A stretch of 64,000 nucleotides of DNA. Source: Cystobacter fuscus (lineage in GTDB: Bacteria > Myxococcota > Myxococcia > Myxococcales > Myxococcaceae). The notes under the pieces were generated by a model, which saw only the letters and a list, made by a program, of their open reading frames with translations, did not search any database and was not told the DNA's origin. The stretch covers positions 8,556,001-8,620,000 of the forward strand of contig NZ_CP022098.1 in NCBI RefSeq assembly GCF_002305875.1, given 5' to 3'. The number at the start of each line of letters is the position of its first letter. Within the stretch, counting starts at the first letter, position 1. Position numbers and translations under genes: made by a program. Positions 25,315 to 33,835 of this stretch are shown here, piece by piece.

Positions 25315-27273
25315 TCACTCGCGGAAGGTCGCGTCGCTCCGGTCCGTGCTCGTGGAAATCCCATTCAGGTAGAGCAGACCCTCGCGGTGCCGCAGGTAAT
25401 AGCCTGGGAAGTTGGAGGACTCGAAGGAGAGCAGCGAGCTGTTGGCCAGTCCCGCTCGTCTCCACCAGGTCGCATCCGCCTTGAACAGGCTGGAGCCATC
25501 GTCGCGGTCCAGCCACACCTCGCCGTTGCGATGCCGCAGGAAGTAGCCCGGGAAGTTGACGGACTCCAGCGACAGGGCCGAGGCATTCGCCAATCCAGGA
25601 ACGACCCTCCACTCCGCGTCTTCCGCCGGGAAGATGATGTGGTCGATGCGCCCCCGGGAGTTCTGATGCCGTACGAAGGAGCCCTGGAGCAGGGACTCGA
25701 ACCGGGAGAAGGCGCGGACCGACAGGTTGTCGAACCTCGCCTGGGCCTGGTAGGTCCGCACGCCGATGGCACCGGACACATAGGAGCCATCCGTCACCGA
25801 AATCCTGGGAGTCACGAGGTCGTCGACATAGACCTTGAGTGCGGAGCCCACGGCCACGACGCGCAGATGACGGGACGTGCCCGTCATGGACGGCAGGGCC
25901 GCGACCGCGAGCGTCGTCCACGTGCCGTTCGCCTTGCCCAGGACCACCTGGTTGCCATCGATGCCAGCGAAATAGCCCTGGTAGGCATCCACCCCCGTGG
26001 CCGGGCGGCTGGCGCGGAACAGGAGCCCGGGGTTGCCGGACGGGCCGGGAGTGATGTCGGCGTCGTACGTGAAGTTGGAGAACAGGGTACCGAACGCGAG
26101 GGCCTTGGCGCCCGCATCGGCCCCGACGGAGAGCTGTCCATTGACGACGGACCAGGCGCCTCCATAGGTCTGCCAACCCGTGGCGTTGCCGTCGTTGAAG
26201 TCATCCGCGAAGGGGCTCTCCCAGCGAGCGGTCTTGGAGATGAAGGGCGCCAGGAAGCGGGCGATCTTCAGGTGGCCACTGTCGGAGGGGTGCAGCCCAT
26301 CGGAGTAATCCGAGGTGCCCACCGACACCCAGCCCGTCGTATCCACGTAGTACAGCTTCGTATCCCCCGCGGCGATCCGGGCGCTCACCGCCGCCTGGGT
26401 GGGCGCGACCTTGAAGCCACCAAAGGTGCGCAGCACGAAGATGAAGGCATTGGGATGGCGGGCCCGGACGTTCTGGAGGAACGTGATGTAGGTGCTCTGG
26501 AACGCGGCATCGGAGACTCCGAAGTTCTGGTCATTGGTGCCGAGATTGATCACCACCGCGTCGGGCTGGTACTGGCCGAAGTTCCAGTCGGGGGAGGACG
26601 GGTATTCCACCGTCTGGAGTTTGAAGTATTGCCGGCTCATCCCGATGCTGTTGGGAGAGTGGCAGGGGAAGGCATCCTGCAAGCAGATGCCGGAATAGGC
26701 GATGCGGGTGTGGTCCGCGTTGAGGAACTCGCCCACCAGCCAGGCGTAGTCACTCAACGCGCCCTGGCTCAACGCACAGCACCCCGCGGTGATGGAGTCT
26801 CCGATGAACTCGATCCGCTTCGCGCGGGGGACGGGAGCCAGGGTGCTCGCGCCGCTGTCGAGCACCAGGCCCTGGAACTGCATGAGGTCCTGCTCCCGGG
26901 TGGCGACCCGCAGGGTGTGGCGTCCCGAGGCAAGCGGGGTGGGCGTCAGGTTGATCGTCCCGACGGCACCGGGGTAGCTGGCCTCGGCTCCACCATCGAT
27001 GCTGACATAGACGTGGGCGGCCGCGGCCAGCCGCAGCTTCACGCTCGTGCCGGTGAAGTCGACCCGGAAGTAGGCCCCCGACCAGTTGCTTCGATAGACA
27101 CTCGCGTTGCCTTTGTCCCAGCGTCCGACATACACGATGTTCGGATCGCTCGGAGAGCCATCCCCCGTGGCCGCGCTCGCCATCGGAAGCATCCCGGGGA
27201 GCAGGCTCAAGAGCAGCAGCAGCAACGGCGTGGGGAGGGGCAAGAGGCGCCGGGTTCTCGACGTGTGGGGCAT
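25315..27273 (-). CDS. Secreted multidomain SGNH esterase (CE2-like) with C-terminal AbfB-type repeats
   Basis: A 652-residue protein. The start at 27273 is chosen because a signal peptide (LPTPLLLLLLSLLPGM, cleavage near ASAA) and an AGAAGGAAG ribosome site are found there. Residues about 40-140 form a jelly roll typical of CE2 esterases. Residues about 150-360 are an SGNH hydrolase with RIEFIGDSITAG (S160 nucleophile), VVINLGTNDQNF and DGLHPSDSGH (Asp/His). A LamG/DUF1080-like sandwich follows at about 370-520. At the end are AbfB/CBM42-type repeats (FPGYFLRHRNGEVWLD, FPGYYLRHREGLLYL). It probably removes acetyl groups from plant or microbial polysaccharide. Confidence 0.85.
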   Translation of the reverse strand: MPHTSRTRRLLPLPTPLLLLLLSLLPGMLPMASAATGDGSPSDPNIVYVGRWDKGNASVYRSNWSGAYFRVDFTGTSVKLRLAAAAHVYVSIDGGAEASYPGAVGTINLTPTPLASGRHTLRVATREQDLMQFQGLVLDSGASTLAPVPRAKRIEFIGDSITAGCCALSQGALSDYAWLVGEFLNADHTRIAYSGICLQDAFPCHSPNSIGMSRQYFKLQTVEYPSSPDWNFGQYQPDAVVINLGTNDQNFGVSDAAFQSTYITFLQNVRARHPNAFIFVLRTFGGFKVAPTQAAVSARIAAGDTKLYYVDTTGWVSVGTSDYSDGLHPSDSGHLKIARFLAPFISKTARWESPFADDFNDGNATGWQTYGGAWSVVNGQLSVGADAGAKALAFGTLFSNFTYDADITPGPSGNPGLLFRASRPATGVDAYQGYFAGIDGNQVVLGKANGTWTTLAVAALPSMTGTSRHLRVVAVGSALKVYVDDLVTPRISVTDGSYVSGAIGVRTYQAQARFDNLSVRAFSRFESLLQGSFVRHQNSRGRIDHIIFPAEDAEWRVVPGLANASALSLESVNFPGYFLRHRNGEVWLDRDDGSSLFKADATWWRRAGLANSSLLSFESSNFPGYYLRHREGLLYLNGISTSTDRSDATFRE

Positions 27274-27329
27274 GCGTGCTTCCTTCTGGGTGAAACCGGG
27301 GTCGGGAGAAGCAAATCCTGGATTACCCG

Positions 27330-27480
27330 CATTTGCCCGATTTTGCAAAGCACCGAAGTCGGAGAGGAGCGTGGTGCGCAACTCCAACTCCGTGCCGTCC
27401 CGCCCACCCACGAGCAGCACCCGTCCATCTGGCAGACCCACCGCGGCGTGGCCCTGCCTCGGCTCCTTCTACCGAAGACA
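27330..27480 (-). pseudogene. Kelch-repeat gene fragment in a gene-poor stretch
   Basis: On the minus strand this piece reads RQGHAAVGLPDGRVLLVGG then RDGTELELRTTLLSDFGALQ. It is one kelch-type beta-propeller blade of the kind common in myxobacterial lipoproteins. No start, signal peptide or further blades are seen, and frames break on both sides. It lies in the 362-bp interval between the esterase start and the first sitA-like gene. The rest of that interval shows no gene. Confidence 0.4.
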
Positions 27481-27635
27481 GGAACTGAGGTGTGGGACAT
27501 GGGCTCATCATCCCCCAAAAGGCGGGGCACGGGCCGCTCAAGAGAACCGCTCCCGCTGCGCGTTCTCGGTGACTTCATCGCCATTGAAGAGAGCTACCCG
27601 TAAGATGGAACACTCTTTGGTATGGAGGGCGTCTC

Positions 27636-28806
27636 ATGGCACCTCGTCTGGCCGTTGCCGTCTTGCTCCTGGTCCTGTCCTCCGCGTGCAGCGCCACGCG
27701 TGTGGTGCGCCTGGACACGGGGCAGGGCGTTCCACTGGAGTACAGGCCATCCACCTCGAATGGGTCCGTACAGGTCAGTGCGGATGCGTTCGAGGAAGCT
27801 CTGACACAGTTGGTGCTACATGCTCCCCTTCCCATCCGCGCCTCCCAGCAAGGCTGGCTGATGCTCGCAACCTACCGCAGCAACGATGCGGACACGGCAG
27901 GGCAGTATCGCGTGAACAGGAATTCCAATGGTATCCGCGAGACGAGGCAGGGTGAGAAAACCGCCCACTCCCTGCTCGCCGATGTGACGAGCCTGAGTGA
28001 GTGGAACAAGCTGGGAGTGGCCTTGAGTCTGTCGCTTGAACCCCTGAGAGAGAGCATCACCAAGGCAGTGGAGAAGACCCTGTCCCCTCAGCTTTTCTAC
28101 ACAGTCATCGCCGCGGGTCTCATGAGCTGGGCCTTTCTGGCAGCAAACCCCGAGCCCGTTTTCACGAAGGCGGCGGCCATCGTCTCCGCGCTGATGTTGA
28201 CCTATCTAGGAGCGGAGACCTTCCTGGAGGTAGTGGTCGCAGTCCGGGAACTGAAACTCGCCACCGATGAGGCCACTACCTACGAGGAATTGGATCAGGC
28301 TGGCCAGCGCTTCGCGAACAGGGTGGGTCCGGAGGTGGCACGCGTCGCCGTCCTCGCGGTAACGATAGTCGTGAGCCAGGGCATGACTGGGGGGGCTGCG
28401 TTGCTGGCCTCTCGACTGGCAGTGCTGCCCAGCTACCCAGAGGCGGTGGTGGGGGCCTCACGGGTCGGCATCAGCCTGATGAATGTGGGACAGGTGACCG
28501 CAGTGGCTGTCGTTGGCAAAGCCATCGTCATCTCCCTGCCAGCCACGGCGGTCTCCATGGCGATTTCGGGCAACAGCGGGAAAGGCGAGCTTCGGACAAG
28601 CAGCTCATCACAGTGGAGGCCGACCCGTGCTCGCCGCCGGTGAGGCGGAGATCGCTGCCCATGGGGCTACGCGCATTGGCACGGAGATCACGTCCCACAG
28701 CGGCCACTACATGAATGGCGCATCCAAGGCCGTGAGCGACAAGGCTTTGGACATTGCAAGGCAGGCCTTCGCTCGGTTTGGAATTACTTTTCCATTGACC
28801 CCCTGA
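27636..28806 (+). pseudogene. SitA-type polymorphic toxin lipoprotein, frameshifted before its toxin tip
   Basis: The first frame (27636-28643) encodes a lipoprotein leader LAVAVLLLVLSSACSATRVVR and a delivery region with membrane helices and ATTYEELDQAGQRFANRVGP. It then runs out of frame. The toxin tip lies in another frame to 28806: LAAGEAEIAAHG, RIGTEITSHSGHYMNG and LDIARQAFARFGITFP. A middle piece DKQLITVEADP is in the third frame. Two small indels, near 28585-28600 and 28621-28627, would restore one protein of about 390 residues. The delivery region is clearly homologous to the toxin gene at 30113. SitA proteins pass between cells by outer-membrane exchange. An immunity gene follows after 3 bp. 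Confidence 0.65.
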
Positions 28807-28809
28807 GCC

Positions 28810-29352
28810 ATGGATACGAAGACCCCCCTGCTGCAAACAGTTCTGAGCTGGCCTTCTCAAAAAGTCATCGCATGGTTGGATGGGCTTGCCATCGGTGCGC
28901 CGGTAGAGGGCGAATACTTCAACTGGGAACTCCTCGCCTTCACCGCAGCCGCCAGGGCCCATGAAGAGCGGAGCACTCCGTGGGCTCGAATCGCCCTGAT
29001 GGTGTATGGGGTGCTCGCGGAGCGCACATCTCATCGGGAGAGGCACGCATTCCTGCTTTCGGAAATGAATCTGCGTGCAGCAATGATCCGCGAGTTCGGC
29101 GCTCGTGAAGGTGACGACGTCCTGGACCCCGAGATCATCGTGGCCTGGTTCCAGGAGAGCGCCACCCTGTCCATCGAGGAAGCGGCCAGGGCGTCCTCGC
29201 AGGACTTGCACCTCCTCCCCATGGAGGTGCTCCGCGAGCTTCGGGCCATCAAGAACGCACTGAATGTCGTGTCCCTGATCGCTGGAGTGGAAACGGTTCG
29301 GCGGCATCCTGAATTGGAGAGATGGCTCCAGCTCAGACCCGCATTGCCGTGA
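28810..29352 (+). CDS. Putative immunity protein of the adjacent SitA-type toxin
   Basis: A 180-residue soluble protein, mainly helical (LLQTVLSWPSQKVIAWLDGL, ERHAFLLSEMNLRAAMIREF, IKNALNVVSLIAGVETVRRH). It has no signal peptide, membrane segment or recognised domain. It starts 3 bases after the toxin reading frame ends, the normal arrangement for SitA/SitI pairs, where the second gene protects siblings. The assignment rests on position. It appears intact although the toxin is broken. GC content is lower than in the surrounding genes. Confidence 0.55.
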   Translation: MDTKTPLLQTVLSWPSQKVIAWLDGLAIGAPVEGEYFNWELLAFTAAARAHEERSTPWARIALMVYGVLAERTSHRERHAFLLSEMNLRAAMIREFGAREGDDVLDPEIIVAWFQESATLSIEEAARASSQDLHLLPMEVLRELRAIKNALNVVSLIAGVETVRRHPELERWLQLRPALP

Positions 29353-29468
29353 ACGATTCCGCACAAACGTGAGCAGCAAGGTGCTTCGTCAGCTTGTTCT
29401 TCAGGATTCTCCGAACCCAGGGGAAAGGACCCCCCCGCAAGGCCCCGCTCCAACTCAGCATGGTCACG

Positions 29469-30101
29469 TCAGTAGACGATGCAGTCGAACTTCTCGATGA
29501 CGGCCCGGAGTTCTTCCGGGGTGGCGCCCAACTGCTTCGCGATGGAGGGGGCGTGTTCGATGATCGCCGTGGTGCGAGCCGGTTGAGTGTGAAGCTCGTC
29601 CACGACGGCAGCACCATACCGGCCCGGCCACTTGACGCTGCGTAGCTCGGAGGCATGAGCAATGGGATCCAGAATGGTGAAGCAGGGCCACTTGGGAAAG
29701 CGAAGGGTGCCAGGATCGGAGCCCATGATGCGGCAGGAGTCCATCTGGGCCGCAGTGAAGTCACAATCCTCGATGGCGCCGAACTGATACCCCGGCGAGC
29801 TGCTGTATTCAGGCCAGTGGCCGAAATCGCACCCAGTCAGCCGCCCCTTGAACCGGCAGCCCTTCAGAGATGCGCTCACCCAACTTTGATGGTTCTTGAG
29901 TTCCTGCTTCACCTCGAAGGTGCAATCAATGAAGCGAGCTCCGAGAATGTGCAGACGCCTAGCGGGCACCTTCAGGACGACGGTGCAGTGACGCAGCGTC
30001 AGATTGGGGCCAAGGAAATAGAGCGAATCCTTGTCCGTCACCTCGAGCCGCTCGTTCGTCATCTCCTTGTTTTCGATGAGGACGTTCGTAAGCAACCCCA
30101 T
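29469..30101 (-). CDS. Putative immunity protein with pentapeptide/beta-helix-like repeats
   Basis: A 210-residue protein starting MGLLTNVLIENKEMTNERLE. The middle has a ladder of short repeats with hydrophobic and Cys/Phe positions: LGPNLTLRHCTVVLKV, LGARFIDCTFEV, ASLKGCRFKGRLTGCDFGHW and IEDCDFTAAQMDSCRI. This resembles pentapeptide-repeat or right-handed beta-helix proteins. It lies 11 bp after the sitA-type toxin gene on the same strand, so it is probably the cognate immunity protein. Similar proteins are found beside myxobacterial SitA toxins. Confidence 0.6.
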   Translation of the reverse strand: MGLLTNVLIENKEMTNERLEVTDKDSLYFLGPNLTLRHCTVVLKVPARRLHILGARFIDCTFEVKQELKNHQSWVSASLKGCRFKGRLTGCDFGHWPEYSSSPGYQFGAIEDCDFTAAQMDSCRIMGSDPGTLRFPKWPCFTILDPIAHASELRSVKWPGRYGAAVVDELHTQPARTTAIIEHAPSIAKQLGATPEELRAVIEKFDCIVY

Positions 30102-30112
30102 GGCCGCCCCTT

Positions 30113-31756
30113 TCAGAAGGTGAGCATCCGGAAGAACTCGCCCGCCATACGCCTGCCGTGCCGTGCCAGGTTCGACTCCGTTCCAGAGAGAATCTCGTAC
30201 TTATAGCCACCCGGAGAGGGGTCAACCACATCGACCCCATGGGAGTTGAACTGAAGGCGCGCTCGGAACTGCGTTTCCACCCTGGAATGCACGAAGCGCC
30301 CTCGGGCCTCGCGCTCCAGCAGCCGCGCCAGCCAATACTCGCCGTTCTTCAGGGCCTCATCGATGGCTCTTCGCTCGTTCTGGCTGAGCCTATGCGGCCC
30401 CCACTCGTTCGCGGCCTGGGTGACGGCATCCTGGAGCATGTCTCCCAGCTTGTCCTGGGCGGGAATGTCTGCGGCCGACTTGCCGCGGGGCACGTGCCAA
30501 CGCTGACCGTCGCTCAGTTCCACCTGCCGGTTGCCACCCCGGTGTCGAATGACGGTTCGCGCGGAGCGGCCCCCAGGAGCCATTGCCGACCCATGGCCCT
30601 GCCCCTTCTTGAACATCACCACGGCCAAGGGGCCCTGTGGAGAGGTAGCCACCGTCTCCACCGCCGCAATCGCCTGGGCCAGGGCCTCCTCCGTCGCGAG
30701 TGCCGTCTCCACTACTTCCACGCGCTCCATGACGGCGGCGCCGCCCTGCGCCTTCCACTGTCTCCCCGCGAGCTTGAAGCCCGGCAGTGACTTCACCCGC
30801 GGCAGCACCTGCTTCAACGTGTGCCCACTGAGCGTGGCCACCGCCAGAATCATCGCCCGTGCCGCGTCCTCGCCCAGCACCCGGCCAAACTCCTCACCCG
30901 CCGCGCGCAGCTCCTCGAAGGTGGTGGCGTGGTGCGCCGTGTCGGCCAGGCGAGCCCAGCCGTCCATCAGCCCGTACACCGTCTCCAGGCCCAGGTAGCC
31001 CATCAAGAGGAGGGTCATGCCGGCGGCCAGGGCCTTGCTCGTTGGCTCGGGCACTACCCACATCATGCAGTAGAGGGCCACCGTCCAGACGACCGTGGAG
31101 ACGAGCATCCGTACGTCCAGCAGCTCGCGCGCCAGGGCCCCGCGCGTCTCATCGAGGACGTGGCCCAAGGCCAGCGCCAGGGCGAACGCCCGCCGGTCAT
31201 CCGTGCGCAGGTAGGGCCCGTCGTCCAGCAGGCCCAGGCAATCGCCACCTCCTCGGGGCACACACCACTGGAGGTACCTGACCCTCAGGGCTTCATCCGC
31301 CGCGGGGGTGAGCACCACCGGGCCCTCCTGGCGCTCGGGCACCAGGGTGTAAGCCTGGTCGCGGTACACCTCCAGCAGCCAGTCTCCCGTGCTGTCCACC
31401 GTCTCGACGCCCTCGGGTGGCGGCAGGAGGAGGAGCAACTCCCGAGCGACCGCTTGTGGCGTCTTCGCCCCCAGTCGCATGTCGCGGGACAGGCGCAGGA
31501 AGGCCTGCTGGAACTCGGCCCGGGAAATGCGCACCGGCCGGGTGGCGATAGCGCCCGGCTCCAGGAAGTCCGCGTCGTACACGGTGGCGGACTCGAGGCC
31601 AGGCTCCGCCGAAAGAGCCCCACTTGCCGTGTTGGCCGGCGGGGACATGGACGAGTTGTCGCGGTCGCGCCCCCGTGGAGTGCCCGTAACACAAGCAGCC
31701 TGGAGGAAGAGGACGAGGAGAAAGCAGCCGCGCAGCAAGGGGCGCCAGCCGCGCAC
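30113..31756 (-). CDS. SitA-type polymorphic toxin lipoprotein
   Basis: About 547 residues. The start is taken as GTG at 31756, giving VRGWRPLLRGCFLLVLFLQAAC, a lipoprotein-type leader with a weak lipobox; the true start is uncertain because the frame is open far upstream. A delivery region follows: LLMGYLGLETVYGLMDGWA, then ATTFEELRAAGEEFGRVLGE, matching the toxin gene at 27636. The C-terminal tip is different: SDGQRWHVPRGKSAADIP, LLEREARGRFVHSRVETQF, YKYEILSGTESNLARHG. A conserved delivery part with variable tips is the rule for SitA toxins exchanged between myxobacterial outer membranes. The immunity gene lies 11 bp downstream. Confidence 0.7.
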   Translation of the reverse strand: MRGWRPLLRGCFLLVLFLQAACVTGTPRGRDRDNSSMSPPANTASGALSAEPGLESATVYDADFLEPGAIATRPVRISRAEFQQAFLRLSRDMRLGAKTPQAVARELLLLLPPPEGVETVDSTGDWLLEVYRDQAYTLVPERQEGPVVLTPAADEALRVRYLQWCVPRGGGDCLGLLDDGPYLRTDDRRAFALALALGHVLDETRGALARELLDVRMLVSTVVWTVALYCMMWVVPEPTSKALAAGMTLLLMGYLGLETVYGLMDGWARLADTAHHATTFEELRAAGEEFGRVLGEDAARAMILAVATLSGHTLKQVLPRVKSLPGFKLAGRQWKAQGGAAVMERVEVVETALATEEALAQAIAAVETVATSPQGPLAVVMFKKGQGHGSAMAPGGRSARTVIRHRGGNRQVELSDGQRWHVPRGKSAADIPAQDKLGDMLQDAVTQAANEWGPHRLSQNERRAIDEALKNGEYWLARLLEREARGRFVHSRVETQFRARLQFNSHGVDVVDPSPGGYKYEILSGTESNLARHGRRMAGEFFRMLTF

Positions 31757-31926
31757 TCGATGGGCGCGAGCCAGTAAGACGGGTGGACACGGCCCACCTC
31801 CGGGAATGACGAGGCTGAAAGCCTTCGCGCCGCAATCACACGGAACCGCGGGTGTGCCAGTCAAGCCCACCGGATTGATCAAGCGAGGGCAGAGTGCAAG
31901 CCGCGCGCGATTCAATACGGCACGCG

Positions 31927-33477
31927 CTACGACTCCTTGCTCGCGGGAACCTGCAGCCCCGCCGAGCGCGCCAGCCCCATGACGCCCTCCACCGCCGCGG
32001 CGATGTAACCAAACGGATTGGCTCCATCCACCGCCGTGACGTGCACCTCGCCCATCTTCTGCTGGAAGGCCGCCGCCACCTTCGGCAGTTGCCGCGCCAG
32101 CTCCAGTTGGATGGACTCGGGTGACAGTGTGTTCTCGATGTCGCGCTGCGCCCTCGCCCGCGCCAGCTCCGGCTCCTGGGCGATCCGCGCCTGCCGCGCC
32201 TCCAGCTCCGTCCGCGCCAGCTCCGCCTCGGCGATGGCGCACCGGGCCTCCGCCGCCTTCGCCTCCGTCCGCGCCCGCTCCTCCTCCTGCCGCAGCTTCG
32301 CCACCTCCGCCGCGTGCCGCGCCGCCTGCGCCTCCGCCTCGAGCTTCAACCGCTCCAGTTCCGCCTGGGCCTGTGCCGCCGCCAGCGCCCGCGCGTTCTC
32401 CAGCCGCGCCTCCGCCATCCGCCGCTCGGTCTCCAGCCGCGCCAGCTCCCGCGCCTCCTCCGCCCGCGCCTCGCGCTCGCGCACCTCCAGCTCCGCGTTC
32501 AGCTTCGCCAGCGCCGTCTCGCGCTCCAGCGTCACCTGCGCCTGCCTCGCCCCGTGCTCCTGCGCCACCCGCGCCTCCGCCACCCGCGCCTCCACCGCCA
32601 GCGACTCCAGCTGCGCCTGCTCCTCCGCCGCCCGCCGCTTGTGCCGCACCTCCTCCTCCGTCACCAGCCGCGTGAGGGCAATCTGCCGCTCCGCCTCCGC
32701 CTCCTCCCGTCGGATGAAGCGCTCCTTGGTCAGCTCCGCCTCGCGCGCCACCCGCTCCTGCTCCTGCCGGAAGCGCGCCTGCATGTTCGCGAACACCGTC
32801 TCCGACAGCACCCGCACGTCCTGAATCTCGATGGTGTCCAGCACCACCCCCCACCCCGTGTCCGTCCGGTCCTCCGGCCGCCCCCGCCCCGACACCACCG
32901 GGGAAATCTCCCGCATCAGCTCCGTGGCGATCCCCTCCTTGCGCCGCGTCAGGCACTCCTCCACCGACAGGTTCGCCACCAGCCGCCTCACCGCGCCCAC
33001 GAACATCTCCGTGAGCAGCTCGCGCAGCTTCTCCTGCGCCCGCTCCGGAAAGGAGAAGTTGAGCATCCGGAAGGCCACCAGCGGCTCGACGATGCGGTAC
33101 ACCGCCAGCCCCGTCACCTGCACCCCCACCTTCTCGCTCGTCACCTGATCCGCCGTGAAGCGCAGCCGCTGCACGCTCGTGGGCACGATCGCCACCGAGT
33201 CCCCCGGCAGCTTGAAGCACGAGGCCCCCTGCCCGCTCACCTCCCGCACCCGGCCCCGGCGCATATGAATGAGGAACTCGCTCGGCCGCGCGGTGATGAG
33301 CCCCCACTTCTTCATCTTCTCCGGATCCTCCGCTGGCTTGCCCGCCCGCCACCCCTCCGTGTCCCGCGCCCACTCCTCGTCCCGGGGCGGCGGAGGGGGC
33401 TCCATGCCTCCGCCCACCCGCACCGCCAGTGCGCCCGCCGCGTTCACCCTCACCGCTCGCTTCTCGTTCGTGGCCAT
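31927..33477 (-). CDS. SPFH/band-7 domain protein with long coiled coil
   Basis: A 516-residue protein starting at 33477 behind GGGAGG. Residues 1-60 are polar. The SPFH (band 7) domain spans about 65-255: SFKLP-type strand GASCFKLPGDSVAIVPTSVQ, LRFTADQVTSEKVGVQVTGL, MLNFSFPERAQEKLRELLTE, then VVLDTIEIQDVRVLSE. Residues about 260-450 are a very long Ala/Glu/Arg coiled coil. No transmembrane segment or signal peptide is obvious, unlike classic flotillins, so membrane contact may be peripheral. SPFH proteins assemble into large ring or cage scaffolds. Its partners are not evident; the toxin gene 170 bp downstream is probably unrelated. Confidence 0.8.
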   Translation of the reverse strand: MATNEKRAVRVNAAGALAVRVGGGMEPPPPPRDEEWARDTEGWRAGKPAEDPEKMKKWGLITARPSEFLIHMRRGRVREVSGQGASCFKLPGDSVAIVPTSVQRLRFTADQVTSEKVGVQVTGLAVYRIVEPLVAFRMLNFSFPERAQEKLRELLTEMFVGAVRRLVANLSVEECLTRRKEGIATELMREISPVVSGRGRPEDRTDTGWGVVLDTIEIQDVRVLSETVFANMQARFRQEQERVAREAELTKERFIRREEAEAERQIALTRLVTEEEVRHKRRAAEEQAQLESLAVEARVAEARVAQEHGARQAQVTLERETALAKLNAELEVREREARAEEARELARLETERRMAEARLENARALAAAQAQAELERLKLEAEAQAARHAAEVAKLRQEEERARTEAKAAEARCAIAEAELARTELEARQARIAQEPELARARAQRDIENTLSPESIQLELARQLPKVAAAFQQKMGEVHVTAVDGANPFGYIAAAVEGVMGLARSAGLQVPASKES

Positions 33478-33694
33478 CCGCGTGCCTCCCGGTCTCTCGC
33501 GGACTTCCCCGATTGCAGCCCCCTCGCCAGCCCTCCCTTGCCCTGAAATGGCCTGGTTGCGAGGAGGGGGTGCGCCGTCCTGGCGCGGGTGCACCGGAAT
33601 GGATCGCTCCCTCCCGGCCCACGCGCCTGGAAGTGGACTGAATCCCTCCGATTCGTGGTTGAGACGGGGTTGGAGTCACGCCCCTCATGTCGTC

Positions 33695-33736
33695 TTGACC
33701 GAGGGGGGGTCGATTTTATAATTGACCAATCCAGTC
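33695..33736 (+). promoter_or_regulatory. Candidate sigma-70 promoter of the isc operon with an overlapping dyad
   Basis: TTGACC (33695-33700) and TATAAT (33717-33722) are spaced by 16 bases, 114 bp before iscS. Just downstream, GACCAATCCAGTC (33724-33736) keeps the GAC-N7-GTC spacing of IscR type-1 sites, though the inner bases match poorly. It overlaps the expected transcription start, so an Fe-S-responsive repressor could act there. No iscR lies in the window. Nothing else coding is seen between 33478 and 33835. Confidence 0.5.
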
Positions 33737-33835
33737 CACTTTAGGTGCGCCGATGTAGGAGCACCAGAGACCTCGCGGGGTTACCCCCGGCCCCGGGGTT
33801 CGAGAACGACCGCTGCTGCCTGGAAGGCGACCGAG

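Noticed and set aside
25387-27603. A 738-codon plus-strand frame antisense to the SGNH esterase
   Set aside because: The minus strand shows signal peptide, catalytic motifs and CBM repeats. The plus frame has none.
30113-33688. A single 1,191-codon minus-strand frame covering the toxin and the band-7 region
   Set aside because: Its upstream two thirds is a shadow of the band-7 gene (Gly/Ala/Arg repeats without pattern). The toxin begins with its lipoprotein leader near 31756.
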